From positions 62,001 to 126,000 of the forward strand of contig NW_027473694.1 of assembly GCF_050947335.1 (NCBI RefSeq): a DNA stretch of 64,000 nt, in the 5' to 3' direction. This stretch comes from Megachile rotundata. Its lineage: Eukaryota; Arthropoda; Insecta; Hymenoptera; Megachilidae. Numbering within the stretch: the first letter of the stretch is position 1; each line of letters begins with the position of its first letter. The position numbers were made by a program, and so were the translations under genes. The notes under the pieces were generated by a model, which did not search any database, was not told where the DNA came from, and worked only from the letters and a program-made list of their open reading frames with translations. Below, one piece after another: positions 27,639 to 42,081 of the stretch.

Positions 27639-30479
27639 AGCACAATATGGCTAATAATATGAGTTAGATTGATAATAATAAGAGTAATAAGTATAGTAAT
27701 AGTCGTTCTATCGATCATATAAGCAGAATATGGCTAATAATATGAGTTAAATTGATAATAATAAGTGTAAAAAGTATAGTAATTGTCGTTCGATCGATCA
27801 TATCTGCATAATATGGTTAATAATATGAGTTAGATTGATAATAATAAGAGTAATAAGTATAGTAATTGTCGTTCTATCGATCATATAAGCATAATATGGC
27901 TAATAATATGAGTTAGATTGATAATACTAAGAGTAGTGAGTATAGTAATTCTCGTTCTATGGATCATAAAAGCATAATATGGCTAATAATATGAGTTAGA
28001 TTGATAATACTAAGAGTAGTGAGTATAGTAATTGTCGTTCTATCGATCATATAAGCATAATATGGCTAATAGTATGAGTTAGATTGATAATAATAAGAGT
28101 AGTAAGTATAGTATTTGTCGTTCTATCGATCATATAAGCATAATATGGCTAATAATATGAGTTAGATTGATAATACTAAGGGTAGTGAGTATAGTAATTC
28201 TCGTTCTATCGATCATATAAGCATAATATGGCTAATAATATGAGTTGGATTGATAATAATAAGAGTAATAAGTATAGTAATTGTCGTTCTATCGATCATA
28301 TAAGCATAATATGGCTAATAATATGAATTAGATTGATAATACTAAGAGTAGTGAGTATAGTAATTCTCATTCTATCGATCATATAAGCATAATATGGTTA
28401 ATAATATGAGTTAGATTGATAATAATGAGTGTAATGCATATAGTAATTGTCGTTCTATGGCTCATATAAGCACAATATGTCTAATAATATGAGTTAGATT
28501 GATAATAATAAGAGTAATAAGTATAGTAATTGTCGTTCTATCGATCATATAAGCATAATATGGCTAATAATATGAGTTAGATTGATAATAATAACAGTAA
28601 TAAGTATAGTAATTATCGTTCTATCGATAATATAAGCATAATATGGCTAATAATATGAGTTAGATTGATAATACTAAGGGTAGTGAGTATAGTAATTGTC
28701 GTTCTATCGATCATATAAGCATAATATGGCTAATAATATGAGTTAGATTTATAATAATAAGAGTAATAAGTATAGTAATTGTCGTTCTATCGATCATATA
28801 AGCACAATATGGCTAATAATATGAGTTAGATTGATAATAATAAGAGTAATAAGTATAGTAATTGTCGTTCTATCGATCATATCTGCATAATATGGTTAAT
28901 AATATGAGTTAGATTGATAATAGTGAGTGTAATAAATATATAAATTGTCGTTCTATCGCTCACATAAGCACAATATGGCTAATAATATGAGTTAGATTGA
29001 TAATAATAAGAGTAATAAGTGTAGTAATTGTCGTTCTATCGATCATATAAGCATAATATGGCTAATAATATGAGTTAGATTGATAATAATAACAGTAATA
29101 AGTATAGTAATTGTCGTTCTATCGATAATATAAGCATAATATGGCTAATAATATGAGTTAGATTGATAATACTAAGAGTAGTGAGTATAGTAATTGTCGT
29201 TCTATCGATCATATAAGCATAATATGGCTAATAATATGAGTTAGATTGATAATAATAACAGTAATTAGTATAGTAATTGTCGTTATATCGATCATGTAAC
29301 CATAATATGGCTAATAGCATGAGTTAGATTGATAATAATAAGAGTAATGAGTATAGTAATTGTCGTTCTATCGATCATATAAGCATAATATGGCTAATAA
29401 TATGAGTTAGATTTATAATAATAAGAGTAATAAGTATAGTAATTGTCGTTCTATCGATCATATATGCACAATATGGCTAATAATATGAGTTAGATTGATA
29501 ATAATAAGAGTAATAAGTACAGTAATTGTCGTTCTATCGATCATATCTGCATAATATGGTTAATAATATGAGTTAGATTGGTAATAATAACAGTAATTCG
29601 TATAGTAATTGTCGTTATATCGATCATGTAACCATAATATGGCTAATAGCATGAGTTAGATTGATAATAATAAGAGTAATGAGTATAGTAATTGTCGTTC
29701 TATCGATCATATCTGCATAATATGGTTAGTAATATGAGTTAGATTGATAATAGTGAGTGTAATAAATATAGTAATTGTCGTTCTATCGCTCATGTAATCA
29801 CAATATGGCTAATAATATGAGTTAGATTGATAATAGTAAGAGTAATAAGTATAGTAATGGTCGTTCTATCGATCATATAAGCATAATATGGCTAATAATA
29901 TGAGTTAGATTGATAATAATAAGTGTAATAAGTATAGTAGTTGTCGTTCTATCGATCATATAAGCATAATATGGCTAATAATATGAATTAGATTGATAAT
30001 AATAAGAGTAATGAGTATAGTAATTGTCGTTCTATCGATCATATAAGCATAATATGGCTAATAATATGAGTTAGATTTATAATAATAAGAGTAATAAGTA
30101 TAGTAATTGTCGTTCTATCGATCATATAAGCACAATATGGCTCATAATATGAGTTAGATTGATAATAATAAGATTAATAAGTATAGTAATTGTCGTTCTA
30201 TCGATCATATCTGCATAATATGGTTAATAATATGAGTTAGATTGATAATAGTGAGTGTAATAAATATAGTAATTGTCGTTCTATCGCTCATATAAGCACA
30301 ATATGGCTAATAATATGAGTTAGTCTGATAATAATAAGAGTAATAAGTATAGTAATTGTCGTTCTATCGATCATATAAGCATAATATGGCTAATAATATG
30401 AGTTAGATTGATAATAATGACAGTAATAAGTATAGTAATTGTCGTTCTATCGATAATATAAGCATAATATGGCTAATAA

Positions 30480-31800
30480 TATGAGTTAGATTGATAATAA
30501 TAAGAGTAATGAGTATAGTAATTGTAGTTCTATCGATCATATCTGCATAATATGGTTAATAATATGAGTTAGAATGATAATAATAAGAGTAATAAGTATA
30601 GTAATTGTCGTTCTATCGATCATATCTGCATAATATGGTTAATAATATGAGTTAGATTGATAATAGTGAGTGTAATAAGTATAGTGAATGTCGTTCTATC
30701 GATCATATCAGCATAATATGGGTAATAATATGAGTTGGATTGATACTAATAAGAGTAATGAGTATAGTAATTGTAGTTCTGTCGATCATATAAGCATAAT
30801 GTGGCTAATAATATGAGTTAGATTCATAATAATAAGTGTAATAAGTATAGTAATTGTCGTTCTATCGATCATATAAGCATAATATGACTAATAATATGAG
30901 TTAGATTGATAATAATAAGAGTACTGAGTATAGTAATTGTAGTTCTATCGATCATATCTGCATAGTATGGTCAATAATATGAGTTACATTGATAATAATA
31001 AGAGTAATGAGTATAGTAATTGTAGTTCTATCGATCATATCTGCATAATATGGTTAATAATATGAGTTAGAATGATAATAATAAGAGTAATAAGTATAGT
31101 AATTGTCGTTCTATCGATCATATCTGCATAATATGGTTAATAATATGAGTTAGATTGATAATAGTGAGTGTAGTAAGTATAGTGAATGTCGTTCTATCGA
31201 TCATATCAGCATAATATGGGTAATAATATGAGTTGGATTGATACTAATAAGAGTAATGAGTATAGTAATTGTAGTTCTATCGATCATATAAGCATAATGT
31301 GGCTAATAATATGAGTTAGATTCATAATAATAAGTGTAATAAGTATAGTAATTGTCGTTCTATCGATCATATAAGCATAATATGACTAATAATATGAGTT
31401 AGATTGATAATAATAAGAGTACTGAGTATAGTAATTGTAGTTCTATCGATCATATCTGCATAATATGGTTAATAATATGAGTTAGAATGATAATAATAAG
31501 AGTAATAAGTATAGTAATTGTCGTTCTATCGATCATATCTGCATAATATGGTTAATAATATGAGTTAGATTGGTAATAGTGAGTGTAATACGTATAGTGA
31601 ATGTCGTTCTATCGATCATATCAGCATAATACGGGTAATAATATGAGTTGGATTGATAATAATAAGAGTAATGAGTATAGTAATTGTAGTTCTATCGATC
31701 ATATAAGCATAATGTGGCTAATAATATGAGTTAGATTCATAATAATAATTGTAATAAGTATAGTAATTGTCGTTCTATTGATCATATAAGCTCAATATGG
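30480..31800 (+). repeat. Short higher-order cluster of 6- and 5-monomer units
   Basis: GTTGGATTGATACTAATAAG occurs at about 30,735 and 31,233, a 498-base (6-monomer) step. AGATTCATAATAATAA occurs with TTCAT at 30,823, 31,321 and 31,736, giving steps of 6 and 5 monomers. Each unit contains a GTTAGAATG monomer, a GTGAATGTCG monomer followed by CATATCAGC, and an ATGTGGC monomer. The extra monomer in the 6-unit carries CATAGTATGGTC at 30,961. Confidence 0.78.
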
Positions 31801-33531
31801 CTAATAATATGTGTTAGATTGATAATAATAAGAGTAATAAGTATAGTAATTGTCGTTCTATCGATCATATCTACATAGTATGGTCAATAATATGAGTTAC
31901 ATTGATAATAATAACAGTAATTAGTATAGTAATTGTCGTTATATCGATCATATAACCATAATATGGCTAATAGCATGAGTTAGATTGATAATAATAAGAG
32001 TAATGAGTATAGTAATTGTCGTTCTATCGATCATATAAGCATAATATGGCTAATAATACGAGTTAGATTTATAATAATAAGAGTAATAAGTATAGTAATT
32101 GTCGTTCTATCGATCATATAAGCACAATATGGCTAATAATATGAGTTAGATTGATAATAATAAGAGTAATAAGTATAGTAATTGTCGTTCTATCGATCAT
32201 ATAAGCATAATATGGCTAATAATATGAGTTAGATTTATAATAATAAGAGTAATAAGTATAGTAATTGTCGTTCTATCGATCATATAAGCACAATATGGCT
32301 AATAATATGAGTTAGATTGATAATAATAAGAGTAATAAGTATAGTAATTGTCGTTCTATCGATCATATCTGCATAATATGGTTAATAATATGAGTTAGAT
32401 TGATAATAGTGAGTGTAATAAATATAGTAATTGTCGTTCTATCGCTCATATAAGCACAATATGGCTAATAATATGAGTTAGATTGATAATAATAAGAGCA
32501 ATAAGTATAGTAATTGTCGTTCTATCGATCATATAAGCATAATATGGCTAATAATATGAGTTAGATTGATAATAATAACAGTAATAAGTATAGTAATTGT
32601 CGTTCTATCGATAATATAAGCATAATATGGCTAATAATATGAGTTAGGTTGATAATACAAAGAGTAGTGAGTATAGTAATTGTCGTTCTTTCGATCATAT
32701 AAGCATAATATGGCTAATAATATGAGTTAGATTGATAATAATAAGAGTAATGAGTATAGTAATTGTAGTTCTATCGATCATATCTGCATAATATGGTTGA
32801 TAATATGAGTTAGAATGATAGTAGTAAGAGTAATAAGTATAGTAATTGTCGTTCTATCGATCATATCTGCATAATATGGTTAATAATATGAGTTAGATTG
32901 ATAATAGTGAGTGTAATAAGTATAGTGAATGTAGTTCTATCGATCATATCAGCATAATATGGGTAATAATATGAGTTGGGTTGATAATAATAAGAGTAAT
33001 GAGTATAGTAATTGTAGTTCTATCGATCATATAAGCATAATGTGGCTAATAATATGAGTTAGATTCATAATAATAAGAGTAATAAGTATAGTAATTGTCG
33101 TTCTATCGATCATATAAGCATAATATGGCTAATAATATGAGTTAGATTGATAATAATAAGAGTAATGAGTATAGTAATTGTCGTTCTATCGATCATATCT
33201 GCATAATATGGTTAATAATATGAGTTAGATTGATAATAGTGAGTGTAATAAATATAGTAATTGTCGTTCTATCGCTCATGTAATCACAATATGGCTAATA
33301 ATATGAGTTAGATTGATAATAATAAGAGTAATAAGTATAGTAATTGTCGTTCTATCGATCATACAAGCATAATATGGCTAATAATATGAGTTAGGTTGAT
33401 AATAATAAGTGTAATAAGTATAGTAATTGTCGTTCTATCGATCATAATTGTATAATATGGTTAATAATATGAGTTAGATTGATAATAATAAGAGCAATGG
33501 GTATAGTAATTGTCGTACTATCGATCATATA

Positions 33532-33616
33532 AGCATAATATGGCTTAATTACTATGAGTTAGATTGATAATAATAAGTGTAAAAAGTATAGTAATTGTCG
33601 TTCGATCGATCATATC
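33532..33616 (+). repeat. 85-bp monomer with two added bases
   Basis: ATGGCTTAATTACTATG replaces the ATGGCTAATACTATG form seen near 23,335 and 26,075, adding two T. The next monomer starts at 33,617. I saw this form only once. The surrounding order (CAATGGG, then GTGTAAAAAG, then CGATCGATC) matches the family at 23.3 and 26.1 kb. Confidence 0.92.
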
Positions 33617-34181
33617 TGCATAATATGGTTAATAATATGAGTTAGATTGATAATAATAAGAGTAATGAGTATAGTAATTGTCGTACTATCGATCATATAA
33701 GCATAATATGGCTAATAATGTGAGTTAGATTGATAATAGTGAGTGCAATAAATATAGTAATTGTCGTTCTATCGCTCATATAAGCACAATATGGCTAATA
33801 ATATGAGTTAGATTGATAATAATAAGAGTAATAAGTATAGTAATAGTCGTTCTATCGATCATATAAGCAGAATATGGCTAATAATATGAGTTAGATTGAT
33901 AATAATAAGTGTAATAAGTAGAGTAATTGTCGGTCTATCGATCATATCTGCATAATATGGTTAATAATATGAGTTAGATTGATAATAGTCAGTGTAATAA
34001 ATATACTAATTGTCGTTCTATCGCTCATATAAGCACAATATGGCTAATAATATGAGTTAGATTGATAATAATAAGAGTAATAAGTATAGTAATTGTCGTT
34101 CTATCGATCATATAAGCATAATATGGCTAATAATATGAGTTAGATTGATAATACTAAGAGTAGTGAGTATAGTAATTCTCG

Positions 34182-34909
34182 TTCTATCGATCATATCTGC
34201 ATAGTATGGTCAATAATATGAGTTACATTGATAATAATAAGAGTAATGAGTATAGTAATTGTAGTTCTATCGATCATATCTGCATAATATGGTTAATAAT
34301 ATGAGTTAGAATGATAATAATAAGAGTAATAAGTATAGTAATTGTCGTTCTATCGATCATATCTGCATAATATGGTTAATAATATGAGTTAGATTGATAA
34401 TAGTGAGTGTAGTAAGTATAGTGAATGTCGTTCTATCGATCATATCAGCATAATATGGGTAATAATATGAGTTGGATTGATACTAATAAGAGTAATGAGT
34501 ATAGTAATTGTAGTTCTATCGATCATATAAGCATAATGTGGCTAATAATATGAGTTAGATTCATAATAATAAGTGTAATAAGTATAGTAATTGTCGTTCT
34601 ATCGATCATATAAGCATAATATGACTAATAATATGAGTTAGATTGATAATAATAAGAGTACTGAGTATAGTAATTGTAGTTCTATCGATCATATCTGCAT
34701 AATATGGTTAATAATATGAGTTAGAATGATAATAATAAGAGTAATAAGTATAGTAATTGTCGTTCTATCGATCATATCTGCATAATATGGTTAATAATAT
34801 GAGTTAGATTGATAATAGTGAGTGTAATACGTATAGTGAATGTCGTTCTATCGATCATATCAGCATAATACGGGTAATAATATGAGTTGGATTGATAATA
34901 ATAAGAGTA
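34182..34909 (+). repeat. Copy of 30,943-31,670
   Basis: CATAGTATGGTCAATAAT (30,961 and 34,200) sets a shift of 3,239, which is 39 monomers plus the two bases inserted near 33,545. GATACTAATAAG, GTAGTAAGTATAGTG, GAGTACTGAG and ATACGGGTAAT are shared. One difference is TTGGTAATAG near 31,571 against TTGATAATAG. Confidence 0.82.
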
Positions 34910-35547
34910 CTGAGTATAGTAATTGTAGTTCTATCGATCATATCTGCATAATATGGTTAATAATATGAGTTAGAATGATAATAATAAGAGTAATAAGTAT
35001 AGTAATAGTCGTTCTATCGATCATATAAGCAGAATATGGCTAATAATATGAGTTAGATTGATAATAATAAGTGTAATAAGTAGAGTAATTGTCGGTCTAT
35101 CGATCATATCTGCATAATATGGTTAATTATATGAGTTAGATTGGTAATAGTGAGTGTAATAAATATAGTAATTGTCGTTCTATCGCTCATATAAGCACAA
35201 TGTGGCTAATAATATGAGTTAGATTGATAATAATAAGAGTAGTAAGTATAGTAATTGTCGTTCTATCGATAATATAAGCATAATATGGCTAATAATATGA
35301 GTTAGATTGATAATACTAAGGGTAGTGAGTATAGTAATTCTCGTTCTATCGATCATATAAGCATAATATGGCTAATAATATGAGTTAGATTGATAATAAT
35401 AACAGTAATAAGTATAGTAATTATCGTTCTATCGATAATATAAGCATAATATGGCTAATAATATGAGTTAGATTGATAATACTAAGGGTAGTGAGTATAG
35501 TAATTGTCGTTCTATCGATCATATAAGCATAATATGGCTAATAGCAT

Positions 35548-36436
35548 GAGTTAGATTGATAATAATAAGAGTAATGAGTATAGTAATTGTAGTTCTATCG
35601 ATCATTGAAGCATAATATGGCTAATAATATGAGTTAGATTGATAATAATAAGAGTAATGAGTATAGTAATTGTAGTTCTATCGATCATATCTGCATAATA
35701 TGGTTAATAATATGAGTTAGAATGATAATAATAAGAGTAATAAGTATAGTAATTGTCGTTCTATCGATCATATCTGCATAATATGGTTAATAATATGAGT
35801 TAGATTGATAATAATAAGAGTAATGAGTATAGTAATTGTAGTTCTATCGATCATATCTGCATAATATGGTTAATAATATGAGTTAGAATGATAATAATAA
35901 GAGTAATAAGTATAGTAATTGTCGTTCTATCGATCATATCTGCATAATATGGTTAATAATATGAGTTAGATTGATAATAGTGAGTGTAATAAGTATAGTG
36001 AATGTCGTTCTATCGATCATATCAGCATAATATGGGTAATAATATGAGTTGGATTGATAATAATAAGAGTAATGAGTATAGTAATTGTAGTTCTATCGAT
36101 CATATAAGCATAATATGGCTAATAGCATGAGTTAGATTGATAATAATAAGAGTAATGAGTATAGTAATTGTCGTTCTATCGATCATATCTGCATAATATG
36201 GTTAATAATATGAGTTAGATTGATAATAGTGAGTGTAATAAATATAGTAATTGTCGCTCTATCGCTCATGTAATCACAATATGGCTAATAATATGAGTTA
36301 GATTGATAATAATAAGAGTAATAAGTATAGTAATTGTCGTTCTATCGATCATATAAGCATAATATGGCTAATAATATGAGTTAGATTGATAATAATAAGT
36401 GTAATAAGTATAGTAATTGTCGTTCTATCGATCATA
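35548..36436 (+). repeat. Block repeated 31 monomers downstream at 38,121-39,009
   Basis: ATTGAAGC (35,604 and 38,177) and CGCTCT (36,255 and 38,828) both give a shift of 2,573 bases. After 39,009 the downstream copy carries three extra monomers before ATGTGGC resumes at a shift of 2,822 (36,613 and 39,435). It then lacks two monomers before CTAAGGGTAG. Gains and losses of whole monomers are therefore visible between these copies. Confidence 0.78.
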
Positions 36437-37550
36437 TCTGCATAATATGGTTAATAATATGAGTTAGATTGATAATAGTGAGTGTAATAAATATAGTAAT
36501 TGTCGTTCTATCGCCCATATAAGCACAATATGGCTAATAATATGAGTTAGATTGATAATAATAAGAGTAATAAGTATAGTAATTGTCGTTCTATCGATCA
36601 TATAAGCATAATGTGGCTAATAATATGAGTTTGATTCATAATAATAAGAGTAATAAGTATAGTAATTGTCGTTCTATCGATCATATAAGCATAATATGGC
36701 TAATAATATGAGTTAGATTTATAATAATAAGAGTAATAAGTATAGTAATTGTCGTTCTATCGATCATATAAGCACAATATGGCTAATAATATGAGTTAGA
36801 TTGATAATACTAAGAGTAGTGAGTATAGTAATTCTCATTCTATCGATCATATAAGCATAATATGGTTAATAATATGAGTTAGATTGATAATAGTGAGTGT
36901 AATACATATAGTAATTGTCGTTCTATCGCTCATATAAGCACAATATGGTTAATAATATGAGTTAGATTGATAATAATAAGAGTAATAAGTATAGTAATTG
37001 TCGTTCTATCGATCATATAAGCATAATATGGCTAATAATATGAGTTAGATTGATAATAATAACAGTAATAAGTATAGTAATTATCGTTCTATCGATAATA
37101 TAAGCATAATATGGCTAATAATATGAGTTAGATTGATAATACTAAGGGTAGTGAGTATAGTAATTGTCGTTCTATCGATCATATGAGCATAATATGGCTA
37201 ATAATATGAGTTAGATTGATAATAATAAGAGTAATGAGTATAGTAATTGTCGTTCTATCGATCATATCTGCATAATATGGTTAATAATATGAGTTAGATT
37301 GATAATAGTGAGTGTAATAAATATAGTAATTGTCGTTCTATCGCTCATGTAATCACAATATGGCTAATAATATGAGTTAGATTGATAATAATTAGAGTAA
37401 TAAGTATAGTAATTGTCGTTCTATCGATCATACAAGCATAATATGGCTAATAATATGAGTTAGATTGATAATAATAAGTGTAATAAGTATAGTAATTGTC
37501 GTTCTATCGATCATAATTGCATAATATGGTTAATAATATGAGTTAGATTG
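36109..37550 (+). repeat. Copy of 1,165-2,606
   Basis: CGCTCT, CGCCC, ATGTGGC with GTTTGATTC, TTCTCATTC, CATATAG, CATATGAGC, AATTAGAG and CATAATTGC occur in the same order at a shift of 34,944 (421 monomers plus 1). The match ends just after CATAATTGC, where GTGAGTG replaces AATAAGAGC. Confidence 0.83.
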
Positions 37551-40504
37551 ATAATAGTGAGTGTAATAAATATAGTAATTGTCGTTCTATCGCTCATATA
37601 ACCATAATATGGCTAATAGCATGAGTTGGATTGATAATAATAAGAGTAATGAGTATAGTAATTGTCGTTCTATCGATCATATCTGCATAATATGGTTAAT
37701 AATATGAGTTAGATTGATAATAGTGAGTGTAATAAATATAGTAATTGTCGTTCTATCGCTCATATTAGCACAATATGGCTAATAACATGAGTTAGATTGA
37801 TAATAATAAGAGTAGTAACTATAGTAATTGTCGTTCTATCGATCGTATAAGCATGCAATGGTTAATAATATGAGTTAGATTGATAATAATAACAGTAATA
37901 AGTATAGTAATTGTCGTTCTATCGATAATATAAGCATAATATGGCTAATAATATGAGTTAGATTGATAATACTAAGAGTAGTGAGTATAGTAATTGTCGT
38001 TCTCTCGATCATATAAGCATAATATGGCTAATAATATGAGTTAGATTGATAATACTAAGAGTAGTGAGTACAGTAATTCTCGTTCTATCGATCATATAAG
38101 CATAATATGGCTAATAATATGAGTTAGATTGATAATAATAAGAGTAATGAGTATAGTAATTGTAGTTCTATCGATCATTGAAGCATAATATGGCTAATAA
38201 TATGAGTTAGATTGATAATAATAAGAGTAATGAGTATAGTAATTGTAGTTCTATCGATCATATCTGCATAATATGGTTAATAATATGAGTTAGAATGATA
38301 ATAATAAGAGTAATAAGTATAGTAATTGTCGTTCTATCGATCATATCTGCATAATATGGTTAATAATATGAGTTAGATTGATAATAATAAGAGTAATGAG
38401 TATAGTAATTGTAGTTCTATCGATCATATCTGCATAATATGGTTAATAATATGAGTTAGAATGATAATAATAAGAGTAATAAGTATAGTAATTGTCGTTC
38501 TATCGATCATATCTGCATAATATGGTTAATAATATGAGTTAGATTGATAATAGTGAGTGTAATAAGTATAGTGAATGTCGTTCTATCGATCATATCAGCA
38601 TAATATGGGTAATAATATGAGTTGGATTGATAATAATAAGAGTAATGAGTATAGTAATTGTAGTTCTATCGACCATATAAGCATAATATGGCTAATAGCA
38701 TGAGTTAGATTGATAATAATAAGAGTAATGAGTATAGTAATTGTCGTTCTATCGATCATATCTGCATAATATGGTTAATAATATGAGTTAGATTGATAAT
38801 AGTGAGTGTAATAAATATAGTAATTGTCGCTCTATCGCTCATGTAATCACAATATGGCTAATAATATGAGTTAGATTGATAATAATAAGAGTAATAAGTA
38901 TAGTAATTGTCGTTCTATCGATCATATAAGCATAATATGGCTAATAATATGAGTTAGATTGATAATAATAAGTGTAATAAGTATAGTAATTGTCGTTCTA
39001 TCGATCATATAAGCATAATATGGCTAATAATATGAGTTAGATTGATAATAATAAGAGTAATGAGTATAGTAATTGTCGTTCTATCGATTATATAAGCATA
39101 ATATGGCTAATAATATGAGTTAGATTTATAATAATAAGAGTAATAAGTATAGTAATTGTCGTTCTATCGATCATATAAGCACAATATGGCTAATAATATG
39201 AGTTAGATTGATAATAATAAGAGTAATAAGTATAGTAATTGTCGTTCTATCGATCATATCTGCATAATATGGTTAATAATATGAGTTAGATTGATAATAG
39301 TGAGTGTAATAAATATAGTAATTGTCGTTCTATCGCTCATATAAGCACAATATGGCTAATAATATGAGTTAGATTGATAATAATAAGAGTAATAAGTATA
39401 GTAATTGTCGTTCTATCGATCATATAAGCATAATGTGGCTAATAATATGAGTTTGATTCATAATAATAAGAGTAATAAGTATAGTAATTGTCGTTCTATC
39501 GATCATATAAGCATAATATGGCTAATAATATGAGTTAGATTTATAATGATAAGAGTAATAAGTATAGTAATTGTCGTTCTATCGATCATATAAGCACAAT
39601 ATGGCTAATAATATGAGTTAGATTGATAATACTAAGAGTAGTGAGTATAGTAATTCTCATTCTATCGATCATATAAGCATAATATGGTTAATAATATGAG
39701 TTAGATTGATAATAGTGAGTGTAATACATATAGTAATTGTCGTTCTATCGCTCATATAAGCACAATATGGTTAATAATATGAGTTAGATTGATAATAGTA
39801 AGAGTAATAAGTATAGTAATTGTCGTTCTATCGATCATATAAGCATAATATGGCTAATAATATGAGTTAGATTGATAATACTAAGGGTAGTGAGTATAGT
39901 AATTGTCGTTCTATCGATCATATGAGCATAATATGGCTAATAATATGAGTTAGATTGATAATAATAAGAGTAATGAGTATAGTAATTGTCGTTCTATCGA
40001 TCATATCTGCATAATATGGTTAATAATATGAGTTAGATTGATAATAGTGAGTGTAATAAATATAGTAATTGTCGTTCTATCGCTCATGTAATCACAATAT
40101 GGCTAATAATATGAGTTAGATTGATAATAATTAGAGTAATAAGTATAGTAATTGTCGTTCTATCGATCATATCTGCATAATATGGTTAATAATATGAGTT
40201 AGATTGATAATAATAAGAGTAATGAGTATAGTAATTGTAGTTCTATCGATCATATCTGCATAATATGGTTAATAATATCAGTTAGAATGATAATAATAAG
40301 AGTAATAAGTATAGTAATTGTCGTTCTATCGATCATATCTGCATAATATGGTTAATAATATGAGTTAGATTGATAATAGTGAGTGTAATAAGTATAGTGA
40401 ATGTCGTTCTATCGATCATATCAGCATAATATGGGTAATAATATGAGTTGGATTGATAATAATAAGAGTAATGAGTATAGTAATTGTAGTTCTATCGATC
40501 ATAT

Positions 40505-42081
40505 AAGCATAATATGGCTAATAGCATGAGTTAGATTGATAATAATAAGAGTAATGAGTATAGTAATTGTCGTTCTATCGATCATATCTGCATAATATGG
40601 TTAATAATATGAGTTAGATTGATAATAGTGAGTGTAATAAATATAGTAATTGTCGCTCTATCGCTCATGTAATCACAATATGGCTAATAATATGAGTTAG
40701 ATTGATAATAATAAGAGTAATAAGTATAGTAATTGTCGTTCTATCGATCATATAAGCATAATATGGCTAATAATATGAGTTAGATTGATAATAATAAGTG
40801 TAATAAGTATAGTAATTGTCGTTCTATCGATCATATCTGCATAATATGGTTAATAATATGAGTTAGATTGATAATAGTGAGTGTAATAAATATAGTAATT
40901 GTCGTTCTATCGCCCATATAAGCACAATATGGCTAATAATATGAGTTAGATTGATAATAATAAGAGTAATAAGTATAGTAATTGTCGTTCTATCGATCAT
41001 ATAAGCATAATGTGGCTAATAATATGAGTTTGATTCATAATAATAAGAGTAATAAGTATAGTAATTGTCGTTCTATCGATCATATAAGCATAATATGGCT
41101 AATAATATGAGTTAGATTTATAATAATAAGAGTAATAAGTATAGTAATTGTCGTTCTATCGATCATATAAGCACAATATGGCTAATAATATGAGTTAGAT
41201 TGATAATACTAAGAGTAGTGAGTATAGTAATTCTCATTCTATCGATCATATAAGCATAATATGGTTAATAATATGAGTTAGATTGATAATAGTGAGTGTA
41301 ATACATATAGTAATTGTCGTTCTATCGCTCATATAAGCACAATATGGTTAATAATATGAGTTAGATTGATAATAATAAGAGTAATAAGTATAGTAATTGT
41401 CGTTCTATCGATCATATAAGCATAATATGGCTAATAATGTGAGTTAGATTGATAATAATAACAGTAATAAGTATAGTAATTATCGTTCTATCGATAATAT
41501 AAGCATAATATGGCTAATAATATGAGTTAGATTGATAATACTAAGGGTAGTGAGTATAGTAATTGTCGTTCTATCGATCATATGAGCATAATATGGCTAA
41601 TAATATGAGTTAGATTGATAATAATAAGAGTAATGAGTATAGTAATTGTCGTTCTATCGATCATATCTGCATAATATGGTTAATAATATGAGTTAGATTG
41701 ATAATAGTGAGTGTAATAAATATAGTAATTGTCGTTCTATCGCTCATGTAATCACAATATGGCTAATAATATGAGTTAGATTGATAATAATTAGAGTAAT
41801 AAGTATAGTAATTGTCGTTCTATCGATCATACAAGCATAATATGGCTAATAATATGAGTTAGATTGATAATAATAAGTGTAATAAGTATAGTAATTGTCG
41901 TTCTATCGATCATAATTGCATAATATGGTTAATAATATGAGTTAGATTGATAATAATAAGAGCAATGAGTATAGTAATTGTCGTACTATCGATCATATAA
42001 GCATAATATGGCTAATAATATGAGTTAGATTGATAATAATAAGAGTAATGAGTATAGTAATTGTAGTTCTATCGATCATTG
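40505..42081 (+). repeat. 19-monomer tandem duplication of the cassette, first copy
   Basis: CGCTCT (40,654 and 42,231), CATATGAGC (41,581 and 43,158) and GAGCAATGAG (about 41,962 and 43,539) all recur at +1,577. The content differs from the other 19-monomer duplication at 13,604, so the equal length looks coincidental. The unit runs from an ATATAAGC monomer with AATAGCATGAG to the ATTGAAGC boundary. Confidence 0.87.

Larger units (their letters stand above)
27000..35550 (+). repeat. Central, more diverged part of the array
   Basis: This stretch shows no multi-kilobase copy elsewhere in the window and contains both insertion-type length variants. It also has many singletons: AATTGATAAT near 27,750, CTATGGATC near 27,960, CTATGGCTC near 28,457, ATTCGTATAG near 29,595, GTTAGTCTG near 30,320, AATGACAG near 30,417 and GATAGTAGTAAG near 32,818. 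Its own repeats are shorter: 27,055-27,430 with 28,135-28,510, the 30.5-31.8 kb clusters, and 30,943-31,670 with 34,182-34,909. It may be an older part of the array that recent amplification has not overwritten; that is inference. Confidence 0.65.
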
